Source of the DNA: an uncultured bacterium
Lineage (GTDB): Bacteria; Bacillota_I; Bacilli_A; RF39; UBA660
DNA length: 64,000 nucleotides
Assembly (NCBI GenBank): GCA_959020415.1
Contig: CAUERX010000002.1
Coordinates: 26,368-90,367, forward strand
Direction: 5' to 3'
Shown: in pieces, positions 35,180-46,076 of the stretch
How the letters are laid out: each line of letters opens with the position of its first letter
How positions within the stretch are numbered: position 1 is the stretch's first letter
Notes under the pieces: generated by a model
Told to the model about the DNA's origin: nothing
Seen by the model: only the letters and a program-made list of their open reading frames with translations
Databases searched by the model: none
Translations under genes and position numbers: made by a program

Positions 35180-37630
35180 CTCTTCGGTAGTAGTATCTAG
35201 TTCCTCTTCACCCTCTTCTTTGAATATTAGAGCCACATTACTAACCATTTGTTCTTCTTTTAGGTTTATTAATCTAACACCTTGAGCTACACGTCCTGTT
35301 GTTGACACTTGGGCAACAGATAATCTAATGATCATTCCACTATTAGTAATTATCATTAAATCTTCATCACCATTGACTAATTTAAAGGCTACAATGTTAC
35401 CATTTTTTTCAGTAATATTTAATCCTTTAACTCCTTTGCTGCCTCTATGTGTCATTCGATATTCAGTAGCATTGGTACGTTTTCCATAACCTTTTTCTGT
35501 TACTACTAAAACTTCCTGACCTGGATTCGCAATTTCACAGCCTACACAGATTCCATCATCTAAATCTATTCCTTTAACCCCGGCAGCGGTTCTTCCCATG
35601 ATTCTAATCTCTGTTTCATCAAATCTAATCATACGACCGTTTGATGAAGCAATTATTATTTCATTGTTTCCTGTTGTTTTATCCACAGAAATTAATTCAT
35701 CGTTTTCTTTTAATGATATAGCTATTTTCCCATTTGATCTGATATTTTCAAATTCTGATAAAATCGTTCTCTTAACAATACCATTTTGTGTACAGAAGAC
35801 AATATTACCTTCTTTTTCTTCAGAATTTATTTTAAGCATAGCTTTTACTGTTTCTTCTTTTTCTAGTGGTAGTAAGTTAACAATAGGTAACCCTTTAGAT
35901 TGTCTACTGAATTCCGGCACTTCATATCCTTTAACACGATATACTTTACCTTTATTGGTAAAGAACATGATGTAGTCATGGGTAGTCATAGAAATTAAGT
36001 TTTCCACAAAATCTTCTTCGTTTGTGGCCATTCCTTTTATTCCTACGCCTCCTCTATTCTGCGTTTTGTAGGTTTCGCTAAGCATGCGTTTAATATACCC
36101 TTTGTTTGTTAGTGTAATGACAATGTTTTCGATTGGTATTAATGATTCATCTTCAATATAGTCAATAGCTGTCATATCAATATTAGTTCTTCTATCATCA
36201 CTATATTTATCTTTTATTTCTTGCAATTCTTCTTTAATAATACCTAACACCTTTTCTTCAGATGCTAATATTTCATTGTAATATTTAATTTTTTCTAATA
36301 AATCTTTTAATTCATCTTCGATTTTTGCTCTTTCTAGACCAGTTAATCTTCTTAACTTCATTTCTAGTATAGCTGTAGCTTGAGCCTCTGATAAATTAAA
36401 TCTTGATATTAATTGAGCTTGGGCGTCTTCGTCGCCGTTAGCACCTTTTATAATTTTTATTATTTCATCAATATTATCTAAAGCTATTTTTAAGCCTTCC
36501 AAAATATGAACACGTTTTTCGGCTTTATTTAAATCAAATCTCGTTCTTCTAATTATTATTTCTTTTTGATAATCTATATATCTAGAAATTATATCTTTTA
36601 ATCCTAATGTTTTTGGAACACCATTATCAAGCATTAATAATGTAATACCATAATTTGTTTGAAATCCAGTATGTTTATATAAATTATTTAAAACAATTTG
36701 CGCATTAGCATCTTTCTTTAAAGATATTGTTATCTTAATACCATTTTTTAGATCTGTATGGTAATCTGAAATTCCTTCAATAGTTTTATTATGAACTAAT
36801 TCTGCTACTTTATTTTTTAAGTCAGAAGTATTTGTTCCATATGGTACTTCATCAATTATTATATATTGGCGGCCATTTTTTTCTTCAATTGTCGCTTTAC
36901 TTCTTAGTGTTATCGTTCCCTTACCTGTTTCATAGGCTTTTTTGATTCCACTATTACCTAAAATGGTAGCCCCTGTTGGAAAATCAGGTCCCTTTATATA
37001 CTGCATTAATCCTACTGTATCAATATCTTGGTTATCAATATAAGCAATACATCCATCAATAACTTCACCTAAGTTATGTGGAGGAATATTAGTAGCCATA
37101 CCAACAGCAATTCCCATGGTACCATTTACTAGGACGTTAGGAAATCTTGAAGGTAAAACGGTTGGCTCTTCTCTTGTTTCATCATAGTTTGTTTCAAAAT
37201 CAACAGTATCTTTATTAATATCACGAAGTAATTCTAAAGATATTTTTGATAAACGTGACTCTGTATAACGCATAGCAGCGGCTCCATAACCTTCAATATT
37301 ACCAAAGTTTCCATGGCCATCTATTAGCATATAACGATAACTAAAATCTTGTGCCATACGCACCATGGCTTCATAAATACTTGAATCACCATGGGGATGG
37401 TAGTTACCCATTACTTCTCCGACAGTTTTTGCACTTTTTTTATGAGGCTTATCTGGCGTGTAACCTGATTCATACATCGAATATAAAATTCGGCGGTGAA
37501 CTGGTTTTAATCCATCCCTTAAATCAGGCAAAGCACGTGCCATGATAACACTCATTGAATAATCTAAAAATGAACTTTCTATTTCATTTACTATGTTATT
37601 TTCTTCTAATCTATCTTTACTATGGTCCAT
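35165..37630 (-). CDS. gyrA: DNA gyrase subunit A
   Basis: 821 residues. The catalytic Tyr is in [10 protein letters not shown] (about 113-122), within the winged-helix breakage-reunion domain. The long coiled-coil arm follows, then six beta-propeller repeats including the GyrA-box-type segment near [10 protein letters not shown]. With GyrB it introduces negative supercoils. It is last in the dnaA-dnaN-recF-gyrB-gyrA series, 10 nt after gyrB, with GGAGGTGA before the ATG. Confidence 0.98.
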   Translation of the reverse strand: MDHSKDRLEENNIVNEIESSFLDYSMSVIMARALPDLRDGLKPVHRRILYSMYESGYTPDKPHKKSAKTVGEVMGNYHPHGDSSIYEAMVRMAQDFSYRYMLIDGHGNFGNIEGYGAAAMRYTESRLSKISLELLRDINKDTVDFETNYDETREEPTVLPSRFPNVLVNGTMGIAVGMATNIPPHNLGEVIDGCIAYIDNQDIDTVGLMQYIKGPDFPTGATILGNSGIKKAYETGKGTITLRSKATIEEKNGRQYIIIDEVPYGTNTSDLKNKVAELVHNKTIEGISDYHTDLKNGIKITISLKKDANAQIVLNNLYKHTGFQTNYGITLLMLDNGVPKTLGLKDIISRYIDYQKEIIIRRTRFDLNKAEKRVHILEGLKIALDNIDEIIKIIKGANGDEDAQAQLISRFNLSEAQATAILEMKLRRLTGLERAKIEDELKDLLEKIKYYNEILASEEKVLGIIKEELQEIKDKYSDDRRTNIDMTAIDYIEDESLIPIENIVITLTNKGYIKRMLSETYKTQNRGGVGIKGMATNEEDFVENLISMTTHDYIMFFTNKGKVYRVKGYEVPEFSRQSKGLPIVNLLPLEKEETVKAMLKINSEEKEGNIVFCTQNGIVKRTILSEFENIRSNGKIAISLKENDELISVDKTTGNNEIIIASSNGRMIRFDETEIRIMGRTAAGVKGIDLDDGICVGCEIANPGQEVLVVTEKGYGKRTNATEYRMTHRGSKGVKGLNITEKNGNIVAFKLVNGDEDLMIITNSGMIIRLSVAQVSTTGRVAQGVRLINLKEEQMVSNVALIFKEEGEEELDTTTEEDIPK

Positions 37631-37640
37631 AATTCACCTC

Positions 37641-39566
37641 CTAAACGTCCAAATTCTGCGCATATGACGCGTTTTCTTCAATAAATTTTCTTCTTGGCTC
37701 TACTTCTTCGCCCATTAATTTTGAGAAAGATTCATCTGCAGCGATAGCATCATCAACAGTTATCTTTCTTAAAATTCGACTATTAATATCCATGGTAGTT
37801 TCGTTTAACTCATCAGCATCCATTTCACCTAAACCTTTCATACGCATAATGTCGTATTTAGTGTTTGGGTTTAAAGAGGCTAAATAAGAATCTCTTTCTT
37901 CTTCATTTAAAACATATTTTATTGTTTTACCATGTTTTATACAAAATAATGGAGGCTGTGCAGCATAAACATGCCCAGCTTCGACAATTGGTCTAAAGAA
38001 ACGATAAAACAAAGTAAGTAATAAAACTCTTATGTGGGAGCCATCAACGTCGGCATCGGTCATAATAATAATTTTATGATATCTTAACTTTTTCAAATCA
38101 AAGTCTTCACCAATTCCTGTGCCGAAAGCTGTAATAATAGTTCTAATTTCTTCATTGCTTAAAGCACGATCCATTCTTGCTTTCTCAACATTTAAAATCT
38201 TACCTCTTAGGGGCAAAATTGCTTGGGTAATCGAATTTCTTCCTTTAATTGCTGACCCTCCAGCCGAATCTCCCTCGACAAGGAATATTTCGCATTTTGC
38301 GGGATCTTTATCCTTACAATCAACTAGTTTTCCACCAAAATTTATAACATCTAGATCACTTTTTCTTCTTGTAAGTTCTCTGGCTTTTTTAGCAGCTACT
38401 CGTGCTCTGGCAGCAGTCATATTTTTCTCGATAATTATTTTGGCTTCATCTGGATGTTCTAGTAAATAACGTTCAAAACCATCAGCAAATACATTATCAG
38501 CGATTTTTCTTACTTCCGAATTTCCTAATCTTCCTTTGGTTTGACCTTCAAATTGAGGATTTGGGTGTTTACAAGAAACGATCATTGTTAATCCTTCTTT
38601 AACATCTTCTCCACTTAATGAATCATCTTTTTCCTTTAATAAGTTAGTCTTTCTCGCATAACTATTAATAATTCTAGTTAAAGCACGCTTAACGCCTTCT
38701 TCGTGGGTTCCACCATCGTGAGTATTTATGTTATTAACAAATGAATAAATACTGTCCGTATAGCCTGTATTGTATTGTAAGGCAACTTCAAATATTACAT
38801 CGTTTTCTTCACCTTCTAAATGAATTATTTCACTTTGAATTGGAGTTTTATTTTTATTTAAATATCTAACATATTCACTAATGCCGCCTTCATAGTGGAA
38901 GGTTTCACCTGTGGTATCCTCATCATCACGATCGTCTCTTAAAGTAAGGCTTAATCCTTTATTAAGAAAAGCTAATTCGCGAGTTCTAACTTTTAATGTT
39001 TCATAATCATAAATATCAGTATCAAAAATTTCAGGATCCGGTTTGAAAGTAACTGTTGTTCCTGTTCTTTCTTCATTACATGTTCCAACTACAGTTAATT
39101 TTTGAACAGTTTTTCCACCATTTTCAAATTTTACTTCTTGAATTTTTCCATTTTTATAGACTGTAACAGTTACACTTTTTGATAAGGCATTTACAACTGA
39201 AGCTCCTACACCGTGTAATCCACCAGAGACTTTATACCCGCCTCCGCCAAATTTTCCACCAGCATGAAGAACAGTGTATACTGTTTCCACTGTAGATAAA
39301 CCTGTTTTAGGATGAATTCCCGTTGGTATTCCACGACCATTATCTTTTACAGTTATTGAATTATCTTTATTAATAACAATTTCAATGGCATCGCAATAGC
39401 CGGCTAAAGCTTCATCGATAGCATTATCGACAATTTCCCATACTAAATGATGGAGTCCTTTAACATCGGTGGTTCCTATGTACATTCCTGGTCTTTTTCT
39501 TACGGCTTCTAATCCCTCTAGGACTTGAATATCCGTTTCATTATAATGTTCTTTGTTTTCTTCCAT
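37641..39566 (-). CDS. gyrB: DNA gyrase subunit B
   Basis: 641 residues. The GHKL ATPase motifs [23 protein letters not shown] and [11 protein letters not shown] are present. The Toprim motifs are EGDSAGGSA and [10 protein letters not shown], with the PRRKFIE end. GyrB rather than ParE is supported by the recF-gyrB-gyrA order. Its ATG overlaps the recF stop by one base (TAATG), with AGAGGTGAG as ribosome binding site. Confidence 0.98.
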   Translation of the reverse strand: MEENKEHYNETDIQVLEGLEAVRKRPGMYIGTTDVKGLHHLVWEIVDNAIDEALAGYCDAIEIVINKDNSITVKDNGRGIPTGIHPKTGLSTVETVYTVLHAGGKFGGGGYKVSGGLHGVGASVVNALSKSVTVTVYKNGKIQEVKFENGGKTVQKLTVVGTCNEERTGTTVTFKPDPEIFDTDIYDYETLKVRTRELAFLNKGLSLTLRDDRDDEDTTGETFHYEGGISEYVRYLNKNKTPIQSEIIHLEGEENDVIFEVALQYNTGYTDSIYSFVNNINTHDGGTHEEGVKRALTRIINSYARKTNLLKEKDDSLSGEDVKEGLTMIVSCKHPNPQFEGQTKGRLGNSEVRKIADNVFADGFERYLLEHPDEAKIIIEKNMTAARARVAAKKARELTRRKSDLDVINFGGKLVDCKDKDPAKCEIFLVEGDSAGGSAIKGRNSITQAILPLRGKILNVEKARMDRALSNEEIRTIITAFGTGIGEDFDLKKLRYHKIIIMTDADVDGSHIRVLLLTLFYRFFRPIVEAGHVYAAQPPLFCIKHGKTIKYVLNEEERDSYLASLNPNTKYDIMRMKGLGEMDADELNETTMDINSRILRKITVDDAIAADESFSKLMGEEVEPRRKFIEENASYAQNLDV

Positions 39567-40678
39567 TATCTCACCTCTTCTGTGATTTGTCCGCTTTCTA
39601 TTTTAATTAGTTTGGCTTTATCGATTATCTTTTGTTCAATATTGCATAAATCAGTCGTAGTTATTATTACTTGCATATCATCATCGATAAATTTTAGTAA
39701 ATTATTTTTTTTATCATTATCTAATTCACTAAAAACGTCATCTAATAAAATAATTGGACTTGTTTTCTTGTAATCTCTAAATATTTGAATTTCTGATAGT
39801 TTAAGCGCTAATACAGCAACTCGTTGTTGGCCTTGCGAACCATAATATCTTAAATTTTCATCATCTAAATAAAATTCAAAATCATCATGATGAGGGCCAT
39901 AAAGAGTCGTTTTCTTTTTTATTTCACGCTCTAAATTCTCGTTAAGGGTCTTTAATAATTCAGTTCTTATAGTTTCTTTTTCATAATCTGCAAAATCAAG
40001 TGATGGTTTATATTTAATATGAAAACCATCTGCTGAAGCAATATCTTTATATATCTTTGGACAAATTTTATTCAATCTTTGAATATATTTTTCTCTCATT
40101 TGATAAATAAAGACACTTTTTTCCACAATATAATCAGTTAAAACTTTAAAATAGGCTTCGTCTATTGGATCACCAAGACTTATCTGCTTTAAATAATCGT
40201 TGCGGATTTTTAATAATTTATTATAATCATTTAAAGTATTATAATAATTTTGCGAGATTTGACTTAACTCAAGATTTAAATATTTTCGTCTTTCACTTGG
40301 AAATCCTTTAATTAAGTTTAAATCCTCAGAATAAAAAATGATAATATTCATTTTTTCAATGTAGCCACCTATTTTAGTAACTGAATTATTATCAATCTTT
40401 ACTTGTTTTTTTGTCTTATTTAAGATAATTTCAAGATTATAAGAAATTTCGTTTAGTATAGTTCCTTTGATGACAGCACATTCCTCACCACTTTTTATAA
40501 GATTCTTATCAATAAATGACCGATGGGACTTAGTAAAAGCTAAAACATAGATACTCTCCAAAAGATTTGTTTTACCTTGGCCATTATCGCCATAAATAAT
40601 CGTGGTATTTTGATCTAACGAGATATCTAGGCTATCATAATTTCTAAAATTCTTGATATGTAAGTTTTTTAGGACCAT
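39566..40678 (-). CDS. recF: DNA replication and repair protein RecF
   Basis: 370 residues. Walker A is [12 protein letters not shown], the signature motif is [15 protein letters not shown], and Walker B is [13 protein letters not shown]. It is an SMC-like ATPase that works with RecO and RecR to load RecA at single-strand gaps. The small S4-domain gene (yaaA) usually between dnaN and recF is absent; a comK-like gene is there instead. Confidence 0.96.
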   Translation of the reverse strand: MVLKNLHIKNFRNYDSLDISLDQNTTIIYGDNGQGKTNLLESIYVLAFTKSHRSFIDKNLIKSGEECAVIKGTILNEISYNLEIILNKTKKQVKIDNNSVTKIGGYIEKMNIIIFYSEDLNLIKGFPSERRKYLNLELSQISQNYYNTLNDYNKLLKIRNDYLKQISLGDPIDEAYFKVLTDYIVEKSVFIYQMREKYIQRLNKICPKIYKDIASADGFHIKYKPSLDFADYEKETIRTELLKTLNENLEREIKKKTTLYGPHHDDFEFYLDDENLRYYGSQGQQRVAVLALKLSEIQIFRDYKKTSPIILLDDVFSELDNDKKNNLLKFIDDDMQVIITTTDLCNIEQKIIDKAKLIKIESGQITEEVR

Positions 40679-40781
40679 GATTTTCCTCTTTTCAATTTTG
40701 ATGAGCCTTATTTCAAAAAAGTAGTTTTTGTAGTACTCCTATACTCCATATTCATTATACCACAAAATAAGCCTTTTTAAT

Positions 40782-40810
40782 CAAAAAATAAGCTTTAGTG
40801 GCTTATTTTT
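40782..40810 (-). terminator. terminator after the comK-like gene
   Basis: AAATAAGC/GCTTATTT stem with a T run on the minus strand. It separates this gene from recF. A similar repeat, AAAATAAGCC, lies at 40,764-40,773. Confidence 0.65.
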
Positions 40811-41261
40811 GGTTCTTTTGGCGATTTCGTAAAATTAGTAATAATTTGGTTGATCTAAATATTTGACTTTCAAAGGCATCAAAAGATAATGGAAACATTC
40901 TTTCTTCGCCACCGCTAAATTTTACTAAAACATTATTATCAACGCCTTCATACGAACTAATATGCTTAATAGCTATCCAGCAGCAGTCATCTAATAATGG
41001 TGACATAGTTGGAAAAAATATTAATTCATTACTTCCCTCTACGATTATCGGTAGTTTATAACACATTCCTAATAGTTTTTTGCTACCTTTGGTCCGACCT
41101 TCTAAAGTGCTGCCATAGTATTCACAACTTTCTCTTAAAATTTTAGATACTGATTTATTTACTACAAAATGTCTCCTTTCCTCTATTATTTCTGTTTTAG
41201 AGCCTTCTTTAGCTATTAAAGCACAAGTAGCATTAGTTATCTCATAGAAGTCTTCTTTCAC
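40803..41261 (-). CDS. comK: ComK-family competence transcription factor
   Basis: 152 residues. The stretch CEYYGSTLEGRTKGSKKLLG and then ELIFFPTMSPLLDDCCWIAI match the conserved core of ComK (YYGSSFEGR... and FFPTMSP... in Bacillus and Staphylococcus). The start is GTG at 41261, preceded by AAGGAGGAGAG. In Bacillus, ComK activates DNA-uptake genes by binding AT-box pairs as a tetramer. Here it sits alone between dnaN and recF with its own terminator. Late competence genes are not in this window, so a working competence pathway is not shown. Confidence 0.85.
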   Translation of the reverse strand: MKEDFYEITNATCALIAKEGSKTEIIEERRHFVVNKSVSKILRESCEYYGSTLEGRTKGSKKLLGMCYKLPIIVEGSNELIFFPTMSPLLDDCCWIAIKHISSYEGVDNNVLVKFSGGEERMFPLSFDAFESQIFRSTKLLLILRNRQKNQK

Positions 41262-41403
41262 TGGCTCTCCTCCTTCTAATCGATAATAATCGATGTGTCT
41301 CTTATACTCTTTTTAGTTGTCGATTTTTATCAATATTTGTCGGAAAGTTAATTTTTTTGTAAAAAAATATTAATTTTATGGTAATGCTAGTCAATTTAGA
41401 CTT

Positions 41404-41430
41404 GAAAAAAAGAACTTTTTAATAAGTTCT
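41404..41430 (-). terminator. dnaN terminator
   Basis: AGAACTT/AAGTTCT stem with a T run on the minus strand, overlapping the dnaN stop codon. Confidence 0.7.
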
Positions 41431-42540
41431 TATTGGTAAAATTAATTGAATCAAATCATCACTTTCTGGATTTTTGATAATTATTGGTTTAAATTCACCA
41501 TTAAATAATAATTCTATTTCATCTGATTCAAGTACGCGAATTGAATCTAACATGAATTTGGAATTGAAGGCGATTTTAATATCTTCTTCGTTATTTTTTT
41601 CCACAGTTATCTTTTCTTCGACATTTCCGATTTCCGGTATATTTGATGAAATAATTACTGTTTCTCCCTTACTTTCTAATTTAATAGTGTTTTTATCACT
41701 TTCGTTTGTTAATAATGATGCTCTATCAATAGCACTGAAGAAGTCCATTAATTTTACTTGCATCTTTAAATTGAATTCTTCAGGTATTAATTTAGAGGTA
41801 TCTGGATAAGTTCCACTTATTAATCTAGTCATCATGATGATTTGGCTAAATTTAAAGATAACTTTGTTATTGAAAATATGCATTTCTACTGCTTCTTCAT
41901 CTTCACTCATTAATTTAACTAATTCTAAAAGGTTTTTAGTTGGAATAATTATATTAATGTTTTCACTTACTTCATTATCAAGGTTTATTTTTTTAATCGC
42001 TAAACGGTAAGAGTCCGTGGCTGTACATTCCATAATACTTTTTTCTAATTTAAAGTTAATTCCTGTTAAAACAGGTCTTGATTCTCCTGTTGATGTTGCA
42101 AATGAAGTTTGATTTATAATAGTTTTAAATACTTTTTGATTTAAAACAACTGGATCTTTACGATATTCTAATTCTAAATCTGGAAATTCATTTGGATTAC
42201 TACAATTTAAATTAAATGATGAATTTTTAGTGGTTATATAAATTTTAGAATCTATTACTTCTTCGATATTTATTATTTCATCTGGTAGTTTTCTAACAAT
42301 GTCATAGATATAACGTCCTGATACAACGATTTCTCCATAGTTATCAATGTTTTCTATATCTTCTTTGGGAATAAATGTTTTAATAGCTATTTCATTGTCA
42401 GTACTCATTAAATATAATCCTTCTGTGGTTAATTCAAATTTAATACAGTTTAAAATAGGTCTTAAATTTTTAGTAGATATGCCTTTTATAACATAGTTTA
42501 AATGTTCTAATAGTATTGTTTGTTTTATTTTTAATTTCAT
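41419..42540 (-). CDS. dnaN: DNA polymerase III beta subunit (sliding clamp)
   Basis: 373 residues, full length, with three repeated clamp domains. It starts MKLKIKQTILLEHLNYV and ends LIQLILPIRTY, the typical C-terminus. ATFATSTGESRPVLTGINF-type and TDSYRLAIKKI segments are family hallmarks. AAAAGGAGA precedes the ATG. It follows dnaA across a DnaA-box-containing gap. Confidence 0.97.
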   Translation of the reverse strand: MKLKIKQTILLEHLNYVIKGISTKNLRPILNCIKFELTTEGLYLMSTDNEIAIKTFIPKEDIENIDNYGEIVVSGRYIYDIVRKLPDEIINIEEVIDSKIYITTKNSSFNLNCSNPNEFPDLELEYRKDPVVLNQKVFKTIINQTSFATSTGESRPVLTGINFKLEKSIMECTATDSYRLAIKKINLDNEVSENINIIIPTKNLLELVKLMSEDEEAVEMHIFNNKVIFKFSQIIMMTRLISGTYPDTSKLIPEEFNLKMQVKLMDFFSAIDRASLLTNESDKNTIKLESKGETVIISSNIPEIGNVEEKITVEKNNEEDIKIAFNSKFMLDSIRVLESDEIELLFNGEFKPIIIKNPESDDLIQLILPIRTY

Positions 42541-42693
42541 AATTCATTTCTCCTTTTATTTATTGTTTCTATAAATATATTTTTATTATTGTTGTGGATT
42601 GTGTGGAAAAGTGATTTTTTCCTTGTTAATTATAACTTAAATTGGATATTATGGCTTGTTCAAAAGCTGTGGATTAAAATAAGTTTTCCCCTA
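42541..42693. promoter_or_regulatory. DnaA-box cluster between dnaA and dnaN (second oriC element)
   Basis: Three near-consensus boxes on the minus strand: TGTGGATTG (42,593), TGTGGAAAA (42,602) and TGTGGATTA (42,668), each one or two bases from TGTGGATAA. The stretch is very AT-rich. Bacillus oriC is bipartite around dnaA in the same way. Confidence 0.6.
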
Positions 42694-44037
42694 CTATCTT
42701 ATTTGAGCAACAATTTTTGTGATTTCATCTTCAAGATTTTTATCTTTAGTAAGTTCTCTTTTTATTTTATCAACGGAATGCATTACTGTAGTATGGTCTT
42801 TTCCACCAAATTCACTACCAATCTTTGGTAATGATTCTTTTAAATATATTCGGCAAATATACATTCCGATTTGTCTTGGAACGGCAATTTTAGAAAGTCT
42901 TTTCTTTCCTTTAATATCTTCTGGAGTTATATTATAGTTTTTTGCTACTATTTGAATTACTTTATCAATTTTATTTTTTGAAATAATAGCTTTCCCAATA
43001 TAATCTTTTAAAGCTTCAATTGCTAAATCGATGGTGATTTCAGAGCCATTCATAATAGTTGCATACGCAAATACTCTAGTAAGGGCTCCTTCTAGTTTTC
43101 TTATATCAGTGGTACAATTACTTGCTATATATTCTTTAACTTCCTCTGGAACATAGCTACTGATTCCTTGGGCTTCTATTTTTTTATCAAGAATTGCCAT
43201 ACGAAGTTCAAAATCTGGTGGCAGGATGTCAATAGTTAATCCCCAATTGAATCTTGTTCTTAAACGATCTTCTAGTTTTTTTAGATCGTCTGGAGATCTA
43301 TCCGATGAAATAATTATTTGTTTATTTTTTGTGTGTAGTTCATTAAAGGTGTTGAAAAATTCTTGCTGCGTTTTATTAGCTATTTCTAAGTATTGAATAT
43401 CATCAATCATAAGGACGTCGATGTCACGATATTTACGTTTAAAATTATCCACAGCTTTAAAATTGTTATCGTTTTTTCGATACAAACTTAAAAAATCATC
43501 AACGAATTTTTCACTGGTTACATAACGGACTTTTTTATTAGAATTTGAGGTTATATAATTCCCAATTGCGTGCATTAAGTGAGTTTTGCCAAGGCCACTA
43601 CTTCCGTAGATGAATAACGGATTATACATACTTCCTGGTCTTTCGGCTACTGCTACTCCTATTGCTTTAGCAAATTTATTGCTTTCGCCGGAAATAAAAT
43701 TTTCAAATGTGTATTTGTTATCTAATCCACTTTCGAAAATAGCATCATCATTTTCTTTTATAATAGCAATTCTATCATTTTCTTCAGTGTGTTCTCCTAC
43801 TGTTACATATTCAAAGTTAAAGATGGAACCGGTGACTTCCATAAATGTTTCTTTAATAATGTCACTGTAGTTTTCTTTTAGATGTTTTTTATGAACGTCT
43901 AGTGGAACTTCAACTAAAGCAATTTCTTCATTTAATTTAATAAGCCGAGTGTCTTTAAACCACGTTTGAAATAAAACTGGTTTTACTTTCATTTCAATTT
44001 TTTCTAAAAAGACACTCCAGATATTTTCTAAATCCAT
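42694..44037 (-). CDS. dnaA: chromosomal replication initiator DnaA
   Basis: About 447 residues. The N-terminal domain I is short. Walker A is GSSGLGKTHLM, Walker B VLMIDDIQYL, and the arginine finger region LRTRFNWG. The C-terminal DNA-binding signature is GGKDHTTVMHSVDKI. I start at ATG 44037 (MDLENIW), which has GGGGG six bases upstream; the ATG at 44043 abuts that ribosome binding site. A perfect DnaA box (43,445-43,453) lies inside the gene. Confidence 0.97.
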   Translation of the reverse strand: MDLENIWSVFLEKIEMKVKPVLFQTWFKDTRLIKLNEEIALVEVPLDVHKKHLKENYSDIIKETFMEVTGSIFNFEYVTVGEHTEENDRIAIIKENDDAIFESGLDNKYTFENFISGESNKFAKAIGVAVAERPGSMYNPLFIYGSSGLGKTHLMHAIGNYITSNSNKKVRYVTSEKFVDDFLSLYRKNDNNFKAVDNFKRKYRDIDVLMIDDIQYLEIANKTQQEFFNTFNELHTKNKQIIISSDRSPDDLKKLEDRLRTRFNWGLTIDILPPDFELRMAILDKKIEAQGISSYVPEEVKEYIASNCTTDIRKLEGALTRVFAYATIMNGSEITIDLAIEALKDYIGKAIISKNKIDKVIQIVAKNYNITPEDIKGKKRLSKIAVPRQIGMYICRIYLKESLPKIGSEFGGKDHTTVMHSVDKIKRELTKDKNLEDEITKIVAQIR

Positions 44038-44043
44038 AAACAT

Positions 44044-44460
44044 CCCCCATAATCTGTAAAGTCTTACTTACATTTTACATTATTTTTACTAAAAATTCCA
44101 GAAAAACTGTGGAAAAAGTAGAAAAAAAGATATCCACACACTTATAAAGTCGATATTTGGTGAAAACTGTCGTTTTTCCACAGAAAATGTGAAAAAGTTA
44201 ATTATCAACATTGTTAATTATTTTGAAGTATTTCACATATGTTGAAATGAAGAGAAATCCCTGAAATTTAAAAATAAATTATGGTGGATAAGTAATGTGG
44301 TAAATCTCTTTTATTGTTTTTAATATTTTTACTTGTGGAAAAAAAGTAGGGTATTTTATTGTTTTTGAAATAAAATCTTTATTAAAACTATTTTAATTTT
44401 GTTTTTGATATTAAATTTTAGAAAAAATGTGGCTAATTAGCATATTTTTATAATGGTAGT
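44044..44460. other. oriC: replication origin (oriC) upstream of dnaA
   Basis: A gap of about 420 bp, extremely AT-rich, between dnaA and rpmH. Near-consensus DnaA boxes: TGTGGAAAA (44,108), ATATCCACA (44,130), TTTTCCACA (44,174), TTATCAACA (44,202), GGTGGATAA (44,283) and TGTGGAAAA (44,334). Gene direction switches here, leftward on the left and rightward on the right, as expected at a bidirectional origin. The dnaA promoter must also lie here, but I cannot pick one with confidence. Confidence 0.8.
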
Positions 44461-44502
44461 ACCAAAATACTAAGTAAAAAAAGGGTAGTTAGGAAAAAAA
44501 CG

Positions 44503-44531
44503 TTGACAAACAGACCTTTTATCTATATAAT
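44503..44531 (+). promoter_or_regulatory. strong sigma-A promoter for rpmH
   Basis: Consensus TTGACA (44503-44508) and TATAAT (44526-44531) with a 17-nt spacer. Confidence 0.85.
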
Positions 44532-44568
44532 TAATAGAGCAAACGAAAAAACGAGAGGAGTGGAACTA

Positions 44569-44694
44569 ATGACAAAAAGGACTTTTCAACCTAATACTAG
44601 AAGAAGAAGTAAAAAAATGGGTTTTTTTGCTAGAATGAAAACAAACATTATTAAAAGAAGAAGACAAAAAGGACGCAAAGTCTTATCTCGTTAA
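44569..44694 (+). CDS. rpmH: 50S ribosomal protein L34
   Basis: 41 residues, MTKRTFQPNTRRRSKKMGFF at the start and RRRQKGRKVLSR at the end, the L34 hallmarks. It is slightly shorter than the usual 44. The ATG follows AGAGGAG; a longer frame from 44503 would include the promoter and is rejected. Confidence 0.96.
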   Translation: MTKRTFQPNTRRRSKKMGFFARMKTNIIKRRRQKGRKVLSR

Positions 44695-44696
44695 TG

Positions 44697-44721
44697 ACCA
44701 CTGCTAATCCAGTGGTTTTTA
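44697..44721 (+). terminator. intercistronic terminator/attenuator between rpmH and rnpA
   Basis: ACCACTG/CAGTGGT stem with a 6-nt loop and TTTTT. It would lower rnpA expression relative to L34. Confidence 0.75.
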
Positions 44722-44741
44722 AATATTAGAGGTGGGAAATA

Positions 44742-45077
44742 ATGAAAAAAATTAATATTTTAAAAAGTAATGACGATTTTGATCGTATTATAAAAAATAA
44801 TAAACCTTTTAAATTTAAAGATTATATTATTTATATAGAAAGAAAAAAGGAAGGCCCATATAAATTTGGACTTTCTGTGGGTAAGAAGATTGGTAATGCG
44901 GTTATGCGTAATAAATATAAACGTAGATTAAAAAATATAATTGATGAAAAGACCTACCAAAATAATTTTAATTGTATTATAATAGTAGGCAAGGGGATAG
45001 TTACCCGAAGTTTTAAAGAAATGGAAACAAATTTACTTAAAGTTTTTGAAATACTTAAATTAACAAAGGAGAAATAA
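44742..45077 (+). CDS. rnpA: ribonuclease P protein component
   Basis: 111 residues. The RNR signature is GNAVMRNKYKRRLKN (about 51-65). It binds RNase P RNA for tRNA 5' maturation. It lies between rpmH and yidC, with AGGTGGGA before the ATG. Confidence 0.95.
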   Translation: MKKINILKSNDDFDRIIKNNKPFKFKDYIIYIERKKEGPYKFGLSVGKKIGNAVMRNKYKRRLKNIIDEKTYQNNFNCIIIVGKGIVTRSFKEMETNLLKVFEILKLTKEK

Positions 45078-45080
45078 TTT

Positions 45081-46076
45081 ATGCATAAAAAGAAAATATT
45101 AGTCGTCCTCCTACTTGTGATGACAATATCATTAACAGGATGTACTAGTTATGTTAAAGATGATAATGGTGGTGTGGTTAAAGAACCAACAAATGGTCAA
45201 AGTTTAGTTTCAAATATTCTTTGTCAACCAGAGGATCCAACAATTGTTAAAACTTATGAAAAACATGATGTTAATATTGATAAATTACCAACATGTCCAA
45301 AATTTACTCCGGCCGATGGTGGTTATGAAGGAATTTGGAGTACTTTATTTATTAAACCATTAAGTTGGTTAATTATTCAAATTGGTGGATTTGTTAAAAA
45401 TTATGGTTTAGCGATTGTCATAGTTACATTATTAATTCGTTTAATTATTTTCCCAATCAGTAAAAAATCGGCTATGCAATCGGAAAATATGAAGAAGGCG
45501 AGTAAGGATTTAGAAAAACTTCAAAATAAATATCGTAATCGCACTTCTCAAGAGGATCAAATGATGCAAGCTCAAGAAATGATGAGCATTTATAAAAAAT
45601 ATAATATTAATCCGATGTCAGGATGTATATTTGCCTTTATCCAAATGCCTTTATTCTTTGCTTTCTTAGAGAGTTTATATAGAATTCCAGCGGTATTTGA
45701 AGGTAAGTTCTTAGGCTTTAGTTTAGGAACTAGTCCATTTAATGCTTTATTTGGAACAAGTTTCTCGTTTGATCATTTCTTAAATTCATTTAGTACAGGT
45801 AATTGGATTTACTTATTATTACCACTAGTCGTTGGACTAACAACGTTCTTCTCATTTAAGATGAATTCAGGACTTGGGGCAACTAATCCAGCTCAAGAAA
45901 AACAGATGAAGATGATGATGAACATTATGATGATATTTATTTTCATCGCATCATTTACTATGTCAACAAGTATTATTATTTATTGGATTACCGGTAGTTT
46001 ATTTACGATAGTTCAAACTGCGGTTATAAGGAGGCATAAAGATGCTAGAGATGGTAAGAAACGAATCAAAAACTAA
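45081..46076 (+). CDS. yidC: membrane protein insertase YidC/SpoIIIJ
   Basis: 331 residues. A lipoprotein signal with lipobox ISLTGC (Cys about 20) is followed by five membrane helices. LAIVIVTLLIRLIIFP carries the conserved Arg of the hydrophilic groove. A Met-rich cytosolic hairpin follows, and the tail is basic. It inserts membrane proteins with or without SecYEG. The start is 3 nt after rnpA. Its 3' end overlaps jag by 35 bp. Confidence 0.96.
   Translation: MHKKKILVVLLLVMTISLTGCTSYVKDDNGGVVKEPTNGQSLVSNILCQPEDPTIVKTYEKHDVNIDKLPTCPKFTPADGGYEGIWSTLFIKPLSWLIIQIGGFVKNYGLAIVIVTLLIRLIIFPISKKSAMQSENMKKASKDLEKLQNKYRNRTSQEDQMMQAQEMMSIYKKYNINPMSGCIFAFIQMPLFFAFLESLYRIPAVFEGKFLGFSLGTSPFNALFGTSFSFDHFLNSFSTGNWIYLLLPLVVGLTTFFSFKMNSGLGATNPAQEKQMKMMMNIMMIFIFIASFTMSTSIIIYWITGSLFTIVQTAVIRRHKDARDGKKRIKN

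Noticed and set aside
44503..44568. Extended N-terminus of L34
   Set aside because: The added codons contain the consensus promoter, and the L34 start with its own ribosome binding site is at 44569.
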